Origin: Thermococcaceae archaeon
GTDB taxonomy: Archaea; Methanobacteriota_B; Thermococci; Thermococcales; Thermococcaceae
Reading direction: 5' to 3'
DNA length: 64,000 nt
Assembly (NCBI GenBank): GCA_030156945.1
Contig: JASGLT010000001.1
Coordinates: 113,677-177,676, forward strand
The stretch's first letter is position 1. Each line of letters starts with the position of its first letter. Shown here in pieces: positions 40,112 to 50,111 of the stretch. The notes beneath the pieces were generated by a model. The model had not been told where the DNA came from and searched no databases. It saw only the letters and a program-made list of their open reading frames with translations. The translations under genes and the position numbers were made by a program.

Positions 40112-43100
40112 TCACGAGCCGAAGAACTCGTCGAGACTTATGCCCTTCCTCCTCTTCTTTGCCTTAGATTTCTCCTTTCTTACTGCCTCGCGGACATCAG
40201 CTCCATTCTGACCCCCTTTCTTGCCAACGAGACCGTTCTTAAGGTCGTCGAGGTAGCCGTTGTTTCCGTTGGACTGCCCTGTACGAGCTCTCACCATCTT
40301 TTCACACACATCCGCTGAAAAGCCCATCAGCGTCCTCTGCTTCTCGGGAAGAACGTTCTCAAAGAGCGTCTTTATGTCCTTCTCGGTTATGCATATCCTC
40401 TGCCTGGTGTAGTCAAGGACGTTGTATTTCGTGACCAGCATCTTTGCAGTTGGAAGGTACTTCTCTATTGCACCCTTGCTGACGGTCAGGACTATCTTGC
40501 CGCCGCACTTGGGGCACTTTCCAATGAGGGGCGGTCTCCGGTACTTTGTGTTACACTTGACACACCTGAACTCCTGCCTCGTGAAACTCCTCAGGTTGCC
40601 CCTCAGGTCCGGAACGAGGTGGGAGTTTATTATCGTCTCGGCAACGTGGTGCTCGTCAACGGCCCTTATGCGCTCCGCCAAGGCCAGCTGCCTCGCAACC
40701 TTATCCACCATGTCGCCGAGCTGTTTGTACAGGCTCATCTTCGGGCCGAGCGCTATGTTGTCCGTGTCGTGGGTGAACTTTATGCCCTCGTACATCTCGG
40801 GCTTTCCTAAGCGGTCCTCAACCCTCTCGATGACCTTCACTTCCTTTGGAGACTTGAGCTCGTAGGTCGCTTTATAGAACTCGAGCGGATAGTAGCGGAC
40901 AACGTCCATGTTGTGGACCTCGCTGTCAACCTCCCTCGGGTCGAGCCTCGTGGTAACGACCAGCGGGGCGTCCATCTTGCCGCCGCGCTTTTCTGGGAGG
41001 TAGTATCTGCTGAAATTGAGTAGAGCATCGAGGAGGAGCATTACGGCGTCCTCGTCGCCGTCGCATTGGTGTGTTACGATATTTTCGTTAATGACCACAC
41101 TATGGTACTTTTTAGCGTTTAAAGAGAACACAAAGTCATCTTTTGGTGTGATGTATTCAATGCGTTTCACCGAGGATGTTATGACCCCCTCCCCCTCGAC
41201 GACTGCCATTTGCTCTCCTTCCCTGACCTCAAAGGCCCTCTTCTCAACGAACTTACCGTTTTCATAGACGAGCACCGGATGGTCAACCGTCGTTTCAAAG
41301 CTCCTGCCGAGCTCAAGTTCGAACCTTATCAGGTGATCAGTTGATGGCGCCTTTATTACGTCCTCTACCTCAGTAAGGACGACCTTTCCGCTCTCCGGGT
41401 CAAATGAATAGACCTTAACGTCCACTTTCGGCTTCTTCCTCACGTAGACCATGTTTTCGTACTCCTCGTCTTCAAAGAGGTCGTAGAGTTCCCTGAGGGT
41501 TATCCTCTGAGGTAGGCCGTTGATCTGGACGAGTATTCTCGTGTCGGCAGGGAAGCAGTTCCTCCTCTTAGCCGCATGGAAGTACGGGTGCGCATAGCCC
41601 ACCAAGACGTCGGCGAAGCCTATTATCCTCCCGATGATGCCAGCCGAGGTGTGGGGGGCGAGGCCTATCACGAGGTGGCCGACCAAATCCTCCATCTTCT
41701 CGGCGTTGTAGAAGCGCGGGAGGCCGTAGAACTTCTCGAGCAGGTCGTCTATGAAGCGGGCGACCTTGAGGAGGTATCTCCCGGCCTCATAGGGAAGTAT
41801 AACGTCCTGAACCTTCAGCTCGAGTATCTGGTCGTCCCTCTCGAGCGGCTTGCCCTCAAAGTCGTGGGTGTAGCCGAGTTCCCTAAGCTTCTCGACGCTC
41901 GTTCCTATTTCCTTCGGCTTGAAGTGGGTTATCGGAGCGTCGGTCGCGTCGAAACGGATTGTACCGTCTTTAAAGACGTATACATCGTTCTTAGCCCTCA
42001 GAAGCCCTTTTTCGAGGGGTTCGGCCATTTTATGGCTTGAAGTCATTCCCTGGACGCCCTTAAGCCGGTCTACCCCATAGACCTTTACGTTCTCCATTGC
42101 CTGCCTCAGAAGCTCGGAGGGTTTTATGTTCCTCCTCGCGTAGGGCTTGAGCTCAACCTCACACTTCGGGCAGTGGAAGTTGAAGTCCTTAGCCTGGTTC
42201 TCAGGATAATCGGCGTTGCACTTAGGACAGTGCCAGAGGAGCTCCTTCCTCGTGCTACACACGGGACAGAGATGCTCAGGGCCTACGTGGCCGCATTCCG
42301 GGCACTTGAAGAAGGCAATCTCAACGCTCGCAACCTTTCCTTCCTCTGCAGCTTTCTTAATGTCTCTACTCGGGCCGCCGGCGAGTCCTATTGGAAACAG
42401 AACCTGGACCGGAGGCTTCATCTTCCTCTCCTTGGCCTTCTCGGGCCTCCCCATCCTCGCACCGATCCAGCTTATTCCCCTATCGCGGAGCTTTATCCTG
42501 TTGTTCTCGTTTATGATGTCTATGACAGTGTAGAAGGGCTTCGCCTTAAACTCCCACTCCAGATTGCCGAGCGGCGTTAAGAGGGCCGCGCTCCACGGGT
42601 ACTCAACCACTATTACCTTTCTCTTCTTCTCGACCCTCTCAAGCCTGTGAGGGATACCGAGAAGCTCAAGGTAGCGTTTGATAGTTTTATCGTTATCAAG
42701 GACGACCTTCTTCGCGAAGCGGTTCTTCCTGAACTCAGCCCACTCTATCTGAGCACCCAGAAGGGCCTTCTGAAGCTCTTCAACTTCTTCCGGCTTGAGG
42801 GTGTTCCAGTAGAGGGTGTAGTACGGGTGGAAAGGTATGTCGAGGACGGTTGAAAGGTGAATGGCAGTCTCCACATCGGGCTTTACTCTGAGCGGATCCC
42901 TTAAGAGGTCCCACAGGAAATCTGGCTCGACCTCAAGATACTCAGCCGCTTCCTCTACGGCTTCCCTACCGTTCTCCGCAAAAGGCTGGAGCTCGACCTC
43001 GTAAAGGTCTTTGACGGCCTGGACGAGCTCCTGAATCCACCACTCCTCAACGTAGTTGGCCGGAAGGAGGGTCTGGTTGTTCTCGACGAAGTCGCCGAAG

Positions 43101-44437
43101 TTTACGAGGGCGTCACCAACGTAGAGTATCTCCTCTATTTCGTTTCTCACCTTCAGAGCCGTCTCGTAGTCATCAACCCTTACCACACTTCCGTTCTTGA
43201 GTTTGACTATCGGACCCTCCACAGTGGTCGCCGGCGTGACGATACAGCCCTTGCCAGGCCTTTCCGTTTTCATCTGGGTTCCAACGGCTATGAACTCATC
43301 GAGGACAAGCATCGTGGCCGGGTTAACGCTCCACGTGGCAAAGCCAGAAACCCTCGAACGCCCGTAACGCAGCCTAAAGCCTCCGTTGGCCGAGGGTTCA
43401 GCGAAGAGGGGCCTACCTCCGATTATCTCCTTTGTGTACTTGTTGTTTGGAGCTATGTTCGCCCTGAACTTTTCGTAGAGCTCGTAGTAGAAGCCCTTCT
43501 CGACCTTCTCTTTCTTTTCAGCGAGGCTCTCAGTTCCGGTGTCTTCGGCCTTCGATTCCTCTTTCTTCTCCTCGCCGCCACTCTCTTTAGCCTCGACGAA
43601 CTCCTTTATCCAGTCCCAGCCGTCGATCCCCATCTTGTCTATGTACTTCACAAGCTTTTTGGCCTTCTGAAGAACGCCCTCAGCGAGAACAAGGATGGCA
43701 CCGCCACGGAGGTGGTTGGTCTCAACGCCGGGGACGTCCCTGTGGGAGACCTCTACCTTGTCGGTTTCCTCACCGGTTATCTCTATGGGAATGTTCCTCA
43801 TTGCCAAGCGCACTTCATCAGGTTCTGGATGGTACTGGAGACGAGTAACCGCCCTGTGATAGAGGTCAACCTCCTCGACCATCCTCTCAATGTGCTTTTC
43901 GCTCGGCTTGAACCTGTCGAGGCCAAGCTTTTTCCTCACGTAGTCGCCAACGAGGACGCTCAAAGCCTGAGCCGTTCCACCGGAACTTCTGATCGGGCCG
44001 GCGTAGTAGAGGGCAAGGTACTCGCTCCCGTCGGCCCACTCATTGCGCTTTATTTTGACGTCAGCGATACCTTCCAGTGGAGCGGAGACTATACCCTCTG
44101 TAAGAATTGCCAGGGCAGTCCTCACCGCCTGCTCTGCGTACTTCTCCTTGCTACCGAGATCACCGAACTTGCCCCCGATTATCTCATCAACAACTTTAAG
44201 GGCCGCTATCTCCTTGCCGTACTCCTTGACCAGCTCCCTAATTCTCTCAGCCACACCTGGTGGCCCGACGAGACTCTCGACACGGCCTGCCATGTCAGTG
44301 GCCTGCGGAACCTCTACCTCAAGGCTCGGGTCTTTACCCTGTGCGCGGGCCTTCCTCGCTATCTCATAGGCCCTGTCTATCTCGCGCTGGAGTGATTCAA
44401 AGTAAGCCTTCATTTCATCGGAATAGAGTTCAGTCAT
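40112..44437 (-). CDS. polC: DNA polymerase D large subunit DP2, intein-containing
   Basis: Full-length archaeal DP2 with zinc fingers and exteins flanking an intein at RRN/CDGDEDAVML; start reset to MTELYSDEMKAYFESLQ. Confidence 0.97.
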   Translation of the reverse strand: MTELYSDEMKAYFESLQREIDRAYEIARKARAQGKDPSLEVEVPQATDMAGRVESLVGPPGVAERIRELVKEYGKEIAALKVVDEIIGGKFGDLGSKEKYAEQAVRTALAILTEGIVSAPLEGIADVKIKRNEWADGSEYLALYYAGPIRSSGGTAQALSVLVGDYVRKKLGLDRFKPSEKHIERMVEEVDLYHRAVTRLQYHPEPDEVRLAMRNIPIEITGEETDKVEVSHRDVPGVETNHLRGGAILVLAEGVLQKAKKLVKYIDKMGIDGWDWIKEFVEAKESGGEEKKEESKAEDTGTESLAEKKEKVEKGFYYELYEKFRANIAPNNKYTKEIIGGRPLFAEPSANGGFRLRYGRSRVSGFATWSVNPATMLVLDEFIAVGTQMKTERPGKGCIVTPATTVEGPIVKLKNGSVVRVDDYETALKVRNEIEEILYVGDALVNFGDFVENNQTLLPANYVEEWWIQELVQAVKDLYEVELQPFAENGREAVEEAAEYLEVEPDFLWDLLRDPLRVKPDVETAIHLSTVLDIPFHPYYTLYWNTLKPEEVEELQKALLGAQIEWAEFRKNRFAKKVVLDNDKTIKRYLELLGIPHRLERVEKKRKVIVVEYPWSAALLTPLGNLEWEFKAKPFYTVIDIINENNRIKLRDRGISWIGARMGRPEKAKERKMKPPVQVLFPIGLAGGPSRDIKKAAEEGKVASVEIAFFKCPECGHVGPEHLCPVCSTRKELLWHCPKCNADYPENQAKDFNFHCPKCEVELKPYARRNIKPSELLRQAMENVKVYGVDRLKGVQGMTSSHKMAEPLEKGLLRAKNDVYVFKDGTIRFDATDAPITHFKPKEIGTSVEKLRELGYTHDFEGKPLERDDQILELKVQDVILPYEAGRYLLKVARFIDDLLEKFYGLPRFYNAEKMEDLVGHLVIGLAPHTSAGIIGRIIGFADVLVGYAHPYFHAAKRRNCFPADTRILVQINGLPQRITLRELYDLFEDEEYENMVYVRKKPKVDVKVYSFDPESGKVVLTEVEDVIKAPSTDHLIRFELELGRSFETTVDHPVLVYENGKFVEKRAFEVREGEQMAVVEGEGVITSSVKRIEYITPKDDFVFSLNAKKYHSVVINENIVTHQCDGDEDAVMLLLDALLNFSRYYLPEKRGGKMDAPLVVTTRLDPREVDSEVHNMDVVRYYPLEFYKATYELKSPKEVKVIERVEDRLGKPEMYEGIKFTHDTDNIALGPKMSLYKQLGDMVDKVARQLALAERIRAVDEHHVAETIINSHLVPDLRGNLRSFTRQEFRCVKCNTKYRRPPLIGKCPKCGGKIVLTVSKGAIEKYLPTAKMLVTKYNVLDYTRQRICITEKDIKTLFENVLPEKQRTLMGFSADVCEKMVRARTGQSNGNNGYLDDLKNGLVGKKGGQNGADVREAVRKEKSKAKKRRKGISLDEFFGS
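41066..41557 (-). mobile_element. Mini-intein (164 aa) in DP2, no LAGLIDADG endonuclease
   Basis: Block A CFPADTRILV, block B-like TVDHPVLVY, C-terminal VVINENIVTHQ followed by Cys. Confidence 0.93.
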
Positions 44438-44544
44438 GGACGACCACCCCTGTTCCAAGAAGAGAAGCGGAAGTATATCTAGTAAAATCAAGTAACAAAA
44501 GGTAAAAATTTAGAATTGAAGTCCATTTATAGGTCGATATTAAA

Positions 44545-44570
44545 GGATACCGCCTAGTCTGGCGGTATCC
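44545..44570. repeat. Perfect 10-bp stem hairpin between polC and the hypothetical gene
   Basis: GGATACCGCC-TAGTCT-GGCGGTATCC. Confidence 0.75.
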
Positions 44571-44621
44571 CCATTTACATACTGGCAATAATGTTATATA
44601 AAGATTTCGCATCATCTCAAC

Positions 44622-45707
44622 TCAACCTCCATATTTGGAAATAAGCTCTGATATTTTCATATGGGTTATCGGGAAGCCCAAAGACGTGAGATATTCTCCG
44701 ATTCCATGTCCATACGGCCCCACAGAGACTACAATACCACCATTTCTGCGGAGGTCATCGATGTCCCCACCTACCCCCTTCTGAAGTGAGAGGAACTTTA
44801 TAGACCCGCCGACTTCGGACGCATGTCTTAAGACGTACTCGAATGCAGGAGATTTTTCAATCAAACGCTGTTCTTCATCCTTCTGGAGCAGCCCTTCCTT
44901 GATAACGTAGATTATGGGGCGTGAATACCAGTATTGTGGAAGAACACGATTTTCAGCCGATAGAGGCACTATTTTGGACAGACTCTTACTCCCAACATGG
45001 TACACCTTCAACAGATCAGGAGGAAATCCCAAAGAGGGTAGATTCCTAAGAAGAAAACGTACGTCGAGCCTCCATTTTGAGAGTAAAATGCTCTCCTTGA
45101 TGTACCTGAGGATGAGATCAGCAGTGGAAACTAGGGGATCAACTTTGTCCCCGTTGGGGATCACTCTAAGTTCACTGGCTCGTTTTGAAAGTTCATCCCA
45201 CGCCACCGTTTGAGGGGAAGGATTGAAGTTGTCAATATGAACCTTAGACATTGTGTGATTGAGCTTGGATACCACCAGCCACGCGGGAACGTACGCAAAG
45301 TAAGATTTCAAAACATTTTTCAGGAAGGCCATAACACTCTTAGGGGGACCATTTGGCATATAAATTTGCCTAATACCAAAGGAGGCAAAAACAAAGTTTG
45401 TAATAACATCATTAGGAATGACAACGTCGTCAACGAATTCCTTCATGAAAAGCAGATATTCAGTAGGATCTCCGTCCTCCCCGATAAGATACCCCCTCAG
45501 GTCTGAAGAGGAAAACACCCATCTAGGAGTTTGTATCCCCATGCTATCTTTAAACTGCTCAAAAAACTCTCTGTATGAGTTAAGATAGTTACTAAAATTG
45601 GAATCCCTAACACTGACTGCAACCCCAATTCGTGCAATAAAAGTCCCATTCTGCCCAGCGAATTTGATATCGCCCTCATCGGAGCCAATAATTAAACCCA
45701 TGGTCAC
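44622..45707 (-). CDS. Uncharacterised protein between DP1 and DP2 genes
   Basis: 361 aa; 4-nt overlap with polB stop. Confidence 0.7.
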   Translation of the reverse strand: MTMGLIIGSDEGDIKFAGQNGTFIARIGVAVSVRDSNFSNYLNSYREFFEQFKDSMGIQTPRWVFSSSDLRGYLIGEDGDPTEYLLFMKEFVDDVVIPNDVITNFVFASFGIRQIYMPNGPPKSVMAFLKNVLKSYFAYVPAWLVVSKLNHTMSKVHIDNFNPSPQTVAWDELSKRASELRVIPNGDKVDPLVSTADLILRYIKESILLSKWRLDVRFLLRNLPSLGFPPDLLKVYHVGSKSLSKIVPLSAENRVLPQYWYSRPIIYVIKEGLLQKDEEQRLIEKSPAFEYVLRHASEVGGSIKFLSLQKGVGGDIDDLRRNGGIVVSVGPYGHGIGEYLTSLGFPITHMKISELISKYGG

Positions 45708-47776
45708 ATCCCCTCGCAGAACTGGTCAAACCTAACCACAGCCCTCAGGCGGGCGGTTTCAACGTCTATTATCGGGACACGGGCCGGAGTCGGCACGATG
45801 TTAACCATCTTCTGGAACTCAGTCTGAGCCTGCCATGTGCCTGTGTTTATCACGAAAACCCCGTTGTAAATCCTGTAGTCCATGACGTGCACGTGGCCGG
45901 CCTGGAACAGGTCAGGAACGGATTCAATTACGAGAGTGTCCTCGGGGTCCGGTGCTATCGGAACCTTCCCGCCAAAGGTCGGGGCGAGGTGACGGAGCTT
46001 GAGGAGATCCACCATGGCCTCAGCGGGCCTGTGGTGACTCCTGTTCGGTATAAAGCTAACCACGTCCTCTATGCCCCTGCCGTGAGCAATCAGAAAATCC
46101 CTGCCATGAAGCCTCAACACGGCTGGGTTGCTTATTATTACGGCATTTTTAAGCTTGTAGAGGGGTTTGGCATATTCCTCATAAAAGCCCGGCTGAGGAA
46201 TAGCTGTTCTCGCGGCGTCGTGGTTTCCGGGACCGATGAACATCGTTATGTGGTCGGGAACGTTCCTGAGCAGGTTGGCGAGGGCCTCGTACTGGTCAAA
46301 GATGTCCGGAATCTCGAGCTCATTGTACTGGCCGGGGTAAATGCCTATCCCATCCACAACATCCCCTGCTATCACGAGGTACTTAACCCTGCTTACGAAC
46401 TCCTCCTCGCGCTTGTTTGCAACCTCCCCGTTCAGCCATTCAAGGAAGCGCTCAAAGGCCTTCTCACAGAACTTGTTAGAGCCCACGTGAATGTCGCTGA
46501 GGAGGATTGCATACACCTTCTCCTCGAGCGGCGGTTTCTCGCGCTTAAACTTCGGAACGTCCGGAAGAAAGATTTTGTCCGCGAAGAATATGTTTCTGCC
46601 CGAATACCTCCCCCTGAAGGCAACGACAGAATCCGGCATTATCTGGAAGAACTTTTTGCTCTCTTCGTTTTCCCTGTTGACAAAAACCTTTATAGTTCCG
46701 CTCCCATCCTCAACCTCAAACATGTACCCCTTGCGCGTCTCCCTCTTGGAATCCACGATCCCGATGATCGTTACGTCTTCATCGGAGTTAACGTATGAGA
46801 GCTTGGCTATATCAATGACCCCACCAACCTCAGGGTTCTCGCGGAGTATTTTCCTCATTTTCTTCAGTCTGCTCTTGAAGTAGTTGGAGTACACCTTGAC
46901 TATTAGTTCCCCTTCCTTTCCAGAGGCGTTCTTCACCTTGGGGGGTGTGAACTTCACGTTCTTCACATCGAATATGAGGGCCCAATCTCCCTCAATTGAG
47001 GCAGCCCTGTAGCTGAAACCTGGCTTTGGAGTTATAACAACGTCCGAATAAGTTGAGTAGGACTTCTCCTCCAGAACCTCTTCCTCGACATAGCCAACTG
47101 GAACGCCGTACTCATCATAAAGGACTTTTGGTATGCCCCCATTCTCACCATTGTACTCCCCAGAGCTTTCCGAATCTTCAATCTCCTGATCGGGTGGAGT
47201 CATTGTTTCATCAACAGCATTATCCTCGAATCCACCATAACCGTTCTCAAAATCCACCTCGGGGGTTTCGGAAGTTTCAGCTTCAGATGCTCCAGTGGAA
47301 ACAAAACTCTCCCCCTCAGAAAAATTGGCTTTTTCCCCCCTATTTTCAAAAACAGGGATATCGGGGGCTTCATTGTAGGGGGCTTCTCCAGTGGAAACAT
47401 AACTATCCAAAACCTCGGAAGAAGATTCAATTTCAGCTTCGTTTTCAGCTGTAGAATCTATTGGATTGGCTAAAATTTCATTTTCAACTTCCTCATGCTC
47501 CAAAGATGATAAAGATGCATCCTCATGAGAGATTGATTCCCCCGATTCATCACTTTTACCGGCAGAGGTTGCAAGTGGAACTTCCGTTACAAGCCCCAGA
47601 GTGGAGAGGAACTCCTCAGCAATCTCGAGGTCAACGACGAAGGCCCCCTTTGATTTGACGAACTTGATGAGCTGGGCCAAAGTAAACTTCTCAGGATAGT
47701 GTTCGCGAAGAAGAAAGAAGGCAGATGGGGTTATGAGGTAGTTGTTGCCCAAGAGGTCCTCTATGAGGCCCATCAA
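45704..47776 (-). CDS. polB: DNA polymerase D small subunit DP1
   Basis: OB-fold plus calcineurin-like phosphoesterase (LLSDIHVGSNKF, GDVVDGIG, GPGNHDAART, GHVHVMDY), long acidic linker. Confidence 0.96.
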   Translation of the reverse strand: MMGLIEDLLGNNYLITPSAFFLLREHYPEKFTLAQLIKFVKSKGAFVVDLEIAEEFLSTLGLVTEVPLATSAGKSDESGESISHEDASLSSLEHEEVENEILANPIDSTAENEAEIESSSEVLDSYVSTGEAPYNEAPDIPVFENRGEKANFSEGESFVSTGASEAETSETPEVDFENGYGGFEDNAVDETMTPPDQEIEDSESSGEYNGENGGIPKVLYDEYGVPVGYVEEEVLEEKSYSTYSDVVITPKPGFSYRAASIEGDWALIFDVKNVKFTPPKVKNASGKEGELIVKVYSNYFKSRLKKMRKILRENPEVGGVIDIAKLSYVNSDEDVTIIGIVDSKRETRKGYMFEVEDGSGTIKVFVNRENEESKKFFQIMPDSVVAFRGRYSGRNIFFADKIFLPDVPKFKREKPPLEEKVYAILLSDIHVGSNKFCEKAFERFLEWLNGEVANKREEEFVSRVKYLVIAGDVVDGIGIYPGQYNELEIPDIFDQYEALANLLRNVPDHITMFIGPGNHDAARTAIPQPGFYEEYAKPLYKLKNAVIISNPAVLRLHGRDFLIAHGRGIEDVVSFIPNRSHHRPAEAMVDLLKLRHLAPTFGGKVPIAPDPEDTLVIESVPDLFQAGHVHVMDYRIYNGVFVINTGTWQAQTEFQKMVNIVPTPARVPIIDVETARLRAVVRFDQFCEGM

Positions 47777-49044
47777 ACCAGCCTCCTCTGGGAGGACATG
47801 CTGATGGTTAGGAGGGGCTGGAGCTGAATATCGTGCCGGTAGATGTTTTTAACCTTATAGGGAGTCACGTTGAGCCTTATCTCCTTAGTCCTCCCGTAAC
47901 GCCCTTTGCTGACAACTTTGGCGTTGATGATGCCGAGCATGTCCAGTTCGTTTATGAGGTCGCTTATGCGCCTCTGGGTAAGAGGATCGAGGTCAATGTG
48001 CTCACACAGTGATTTGTAAACTGCATAGACATCGCCAGTATTTGCCGGGAGCTCACCATTTTCGTCGAGGAGCACTATAGAGTAGAGAAGCACTTTCGAG
48101 TGGAGGGGAAGGGTCTTGATGACCTCCTCCATGGTGTCCTGCTCTATCTTCTCCTGAGCACTCCATACGTGCCTCTCGGTTACTTTGCTGGCACCCTCGC
48201 GCTCGGCTATTTCACCTGCAACGCGCAGAAGATCAAGGGCCCTTCTGGCATCACCGTGCTCCCTCGCAGCGAGGGCAGCACAGAGCGGAACCACAGCATC
48301 GTCAAGAACACCCTCGTGGAAAGCCACGACCGCACGTTGCATGAGAATGTCCTTGAGCTGGTTAGCATCATAGGGCGGGAACACGACTTCCTCCTCACTT
48401 AGACTCGAGAGGACACGGGCATCGAGGTACTCTTTGAACTTCAGGTCGTTCGAAATTCCGATTATGCTGACCTTGGCCCGTGAGAGCTCAGTGTTTATTC
48501 TCGTGAGGGAATAGAGAATATCGTCACCACTCTTCTTCACCAGCTTGTCTATCTCGTCGAGAACGATTATAACGAAGCGCTCCCTGGCATCTATTATCTC
48601 CTTAAGCTTGGCGTAGACCTCATCGGTGGGCCATCCGACCAGGGGCACTTCGAACCCGCTCTCATTTCTGAAGTAGTTCACAATGTTGGCCAAAACCCTG
48701 TACTGGGTGTCGACTATCTCACAGTTTATGTATATGACTTCCACTGGAACCTGATACTTCTCAGAGATCCTCTTGAGCTCTTCAGTGACGAACTTCACCG
48801 TAACAGTTTTACCCGTCCCAGTCTTCCCATAGACGAATATGTTCGATGGAGTTTCACCCTTCAGCACGGGGACGAGGATATGGGCCAGGTTTTCAATTTG
48901 CTCCCGCCTGTGGGGAAGTTCCTTTGGAGTATAACTATGTCTGAGCACCTCCTTGTTTTTGAAGATCTTTTTTGCATGCAGGTATTTCTCAAAGATGGAA
49001 CCGAGGTAATCATCGTTCACAGCACCCACCTCCACCGGAAACAT
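47773..49044 (-). CDS. cdc6: Orc1/Cdc6 replication initiator
   Basis: FVYGKTGTGKTVTVKFVTEEL, IIVLDEIDKLVKKSGDDILYSLTR, C-terminal winged helix. Confidence 0.95.
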   Translation of the reverse strand: MFPVEVGAVNDDYLGSIFEKYLHAKKIFKNKEVLRHSYTPKELPHRREQIENLAHILVPVLKGETPSNIFVYGKTGTGKTVTVKFVTEELKRISEKYQVPVEVIYINCEIVDTQYRVLANIVNYFRNESGFEVPLVGWPTDEVYAKLKEIIDARERFVIIVLDEIDKLVKKSGDDILYSLTRINTELSRAKVSIIGISNDLKFKEYLDARVLSSLSEEEVVFPPYDANQLKDILMQRAVVAFHEGVLDDAVVPLCAALAAREHGDARRALDLLRVAGEIAEREGASKVTERHVWSAQEKIEQDTMEEVIKTLPLHSKVLLYSIVLLDENGELPANTGDVYAVYKSLCEHIDLDPLTQRRISDLINELDMLGIINAKVVSKGRYGRTKEIRLNVTPYKVKNIYRHDIQLQPLLTISMSSQRRLV

Positions 49045-49170
49045 TGCTCTCCACCTGTCATTTTATGGGTTATTGAATCACATATTTGATATTTTAACCC
49101 CCATATAGGCAAATTATTGAGCGTCATCCAATAAAGCCCCAGCTGGTTTGAATGAACGTGAACACCTCCA

Positions 49171-49381
49171 ATGGAACCACTCGATCCAGAGGAAGCACTG
49201 ATTCTTGAGCTCAGGGGTTTATATTGCTTGCTGAACAAGAAATTGTCAAAAGGCATTCTTGGAAAAACGAGCTCCAACGGAGCAAATAAAGGAATTAAAA
49301 GGAAAATTTGACAAAATAGGCAATTATAAGGAATTTATTGACGTTTTGAGGGCAATCGTAGATTATAGCCAAGGAGCGTGA
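49171..49381 (+). pseudogene. Small frameshifted gene between cdc6 and oriC
   Basis: MEPLDPEEALILELRGLYCLLNKKLSKG then, after a frame change, AFLEKRAPTEQIKELKGKFDKIGNYKEFIDVLRAIVDYSQGA*. Confidence 0.5.
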
Positions 49382-50030
49382 ATTCCACTGGAAAACTAGT
49401 CATCATCATATTAATTAAATTTCATGCATATTTTTTCCACAGGAAACTCAAAGTCAACTCAAGAGGTCGAACCCCAAAATCTCCTCTGGATGAACACTGG
49501 AAAGATGTTTCCACTGGATGCCCCAACCATCGGGGGAATTTCCTCTGAAAGGTTAATGAACAATGACGTACATAGAATTTTGAGTAAAAATACCCAATTA
49601 TGTTTATTTTGGTTAAGCGCTATAGTTTATAAAAAATAAAATTTTAAACTATCTTGTGACCTGAGGGAGTTTTGTTTCCACTGGAACCTCTGAATAAAGC
49701 TTCGCGATGTTGAATGTTGATTATGATGAGAATAAAATCTCCCGTTATATTTTCAATTAATAGTATTTAAACTTTTTCATGAACAATGTTCATAATTTTT
49801 AAATCAATTTAAATAGTCAAAGAACACAAGTCCATCAGACTTCCAGTAAAATTTCCAGTAGAGACAAGTTCATAGAAAGCACTCAGAAACAACCTAGAGG
49901 CCTTATAAGCAGCAATTTTTCGACGATTTTTTCGGCACCTTCATCACAGGAGTTCCAGTGGAAACAAAACTCTGGGGGATCCATTTCGATGTTCATCGAA
50001 ATAGAGTTATATTTCCACTGGAACATCTGT
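49382..50030. other. oriC: Chromosomal replication origin (oriC) with ORB/mini-ORB elements
   Basis: Inverted ORBs at 49663-49690 and 49951-49980 (gttccagtggaaacaaaactctggggg), mini-ORBs near 49382, 49435, 49506 and 50011, AT-rich core 49740-49830, next to cdc6. Confidence 0.88.
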
Positions 50031-50111
50031 GTAATTTAGACTTTTTATGTGCTTCCACGTACTTAAACGTTCATCCACTACTTTTTTAAATAGGGGCTCG
50101 AAGGGGTTAAC

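Noticed and set aside
40422-44395. Long plus-strand ORFs antisense to polC (for example 43712..44395, 41576..42040)
   Set aside because: High-GC antisense shadow ORFs of a clearly coding minus-strand gene.
49424-49639. 71-aa ORF in oriC
   Set aside because: Built from mini-ORB repeats in the AT-rich origin; no coding character.
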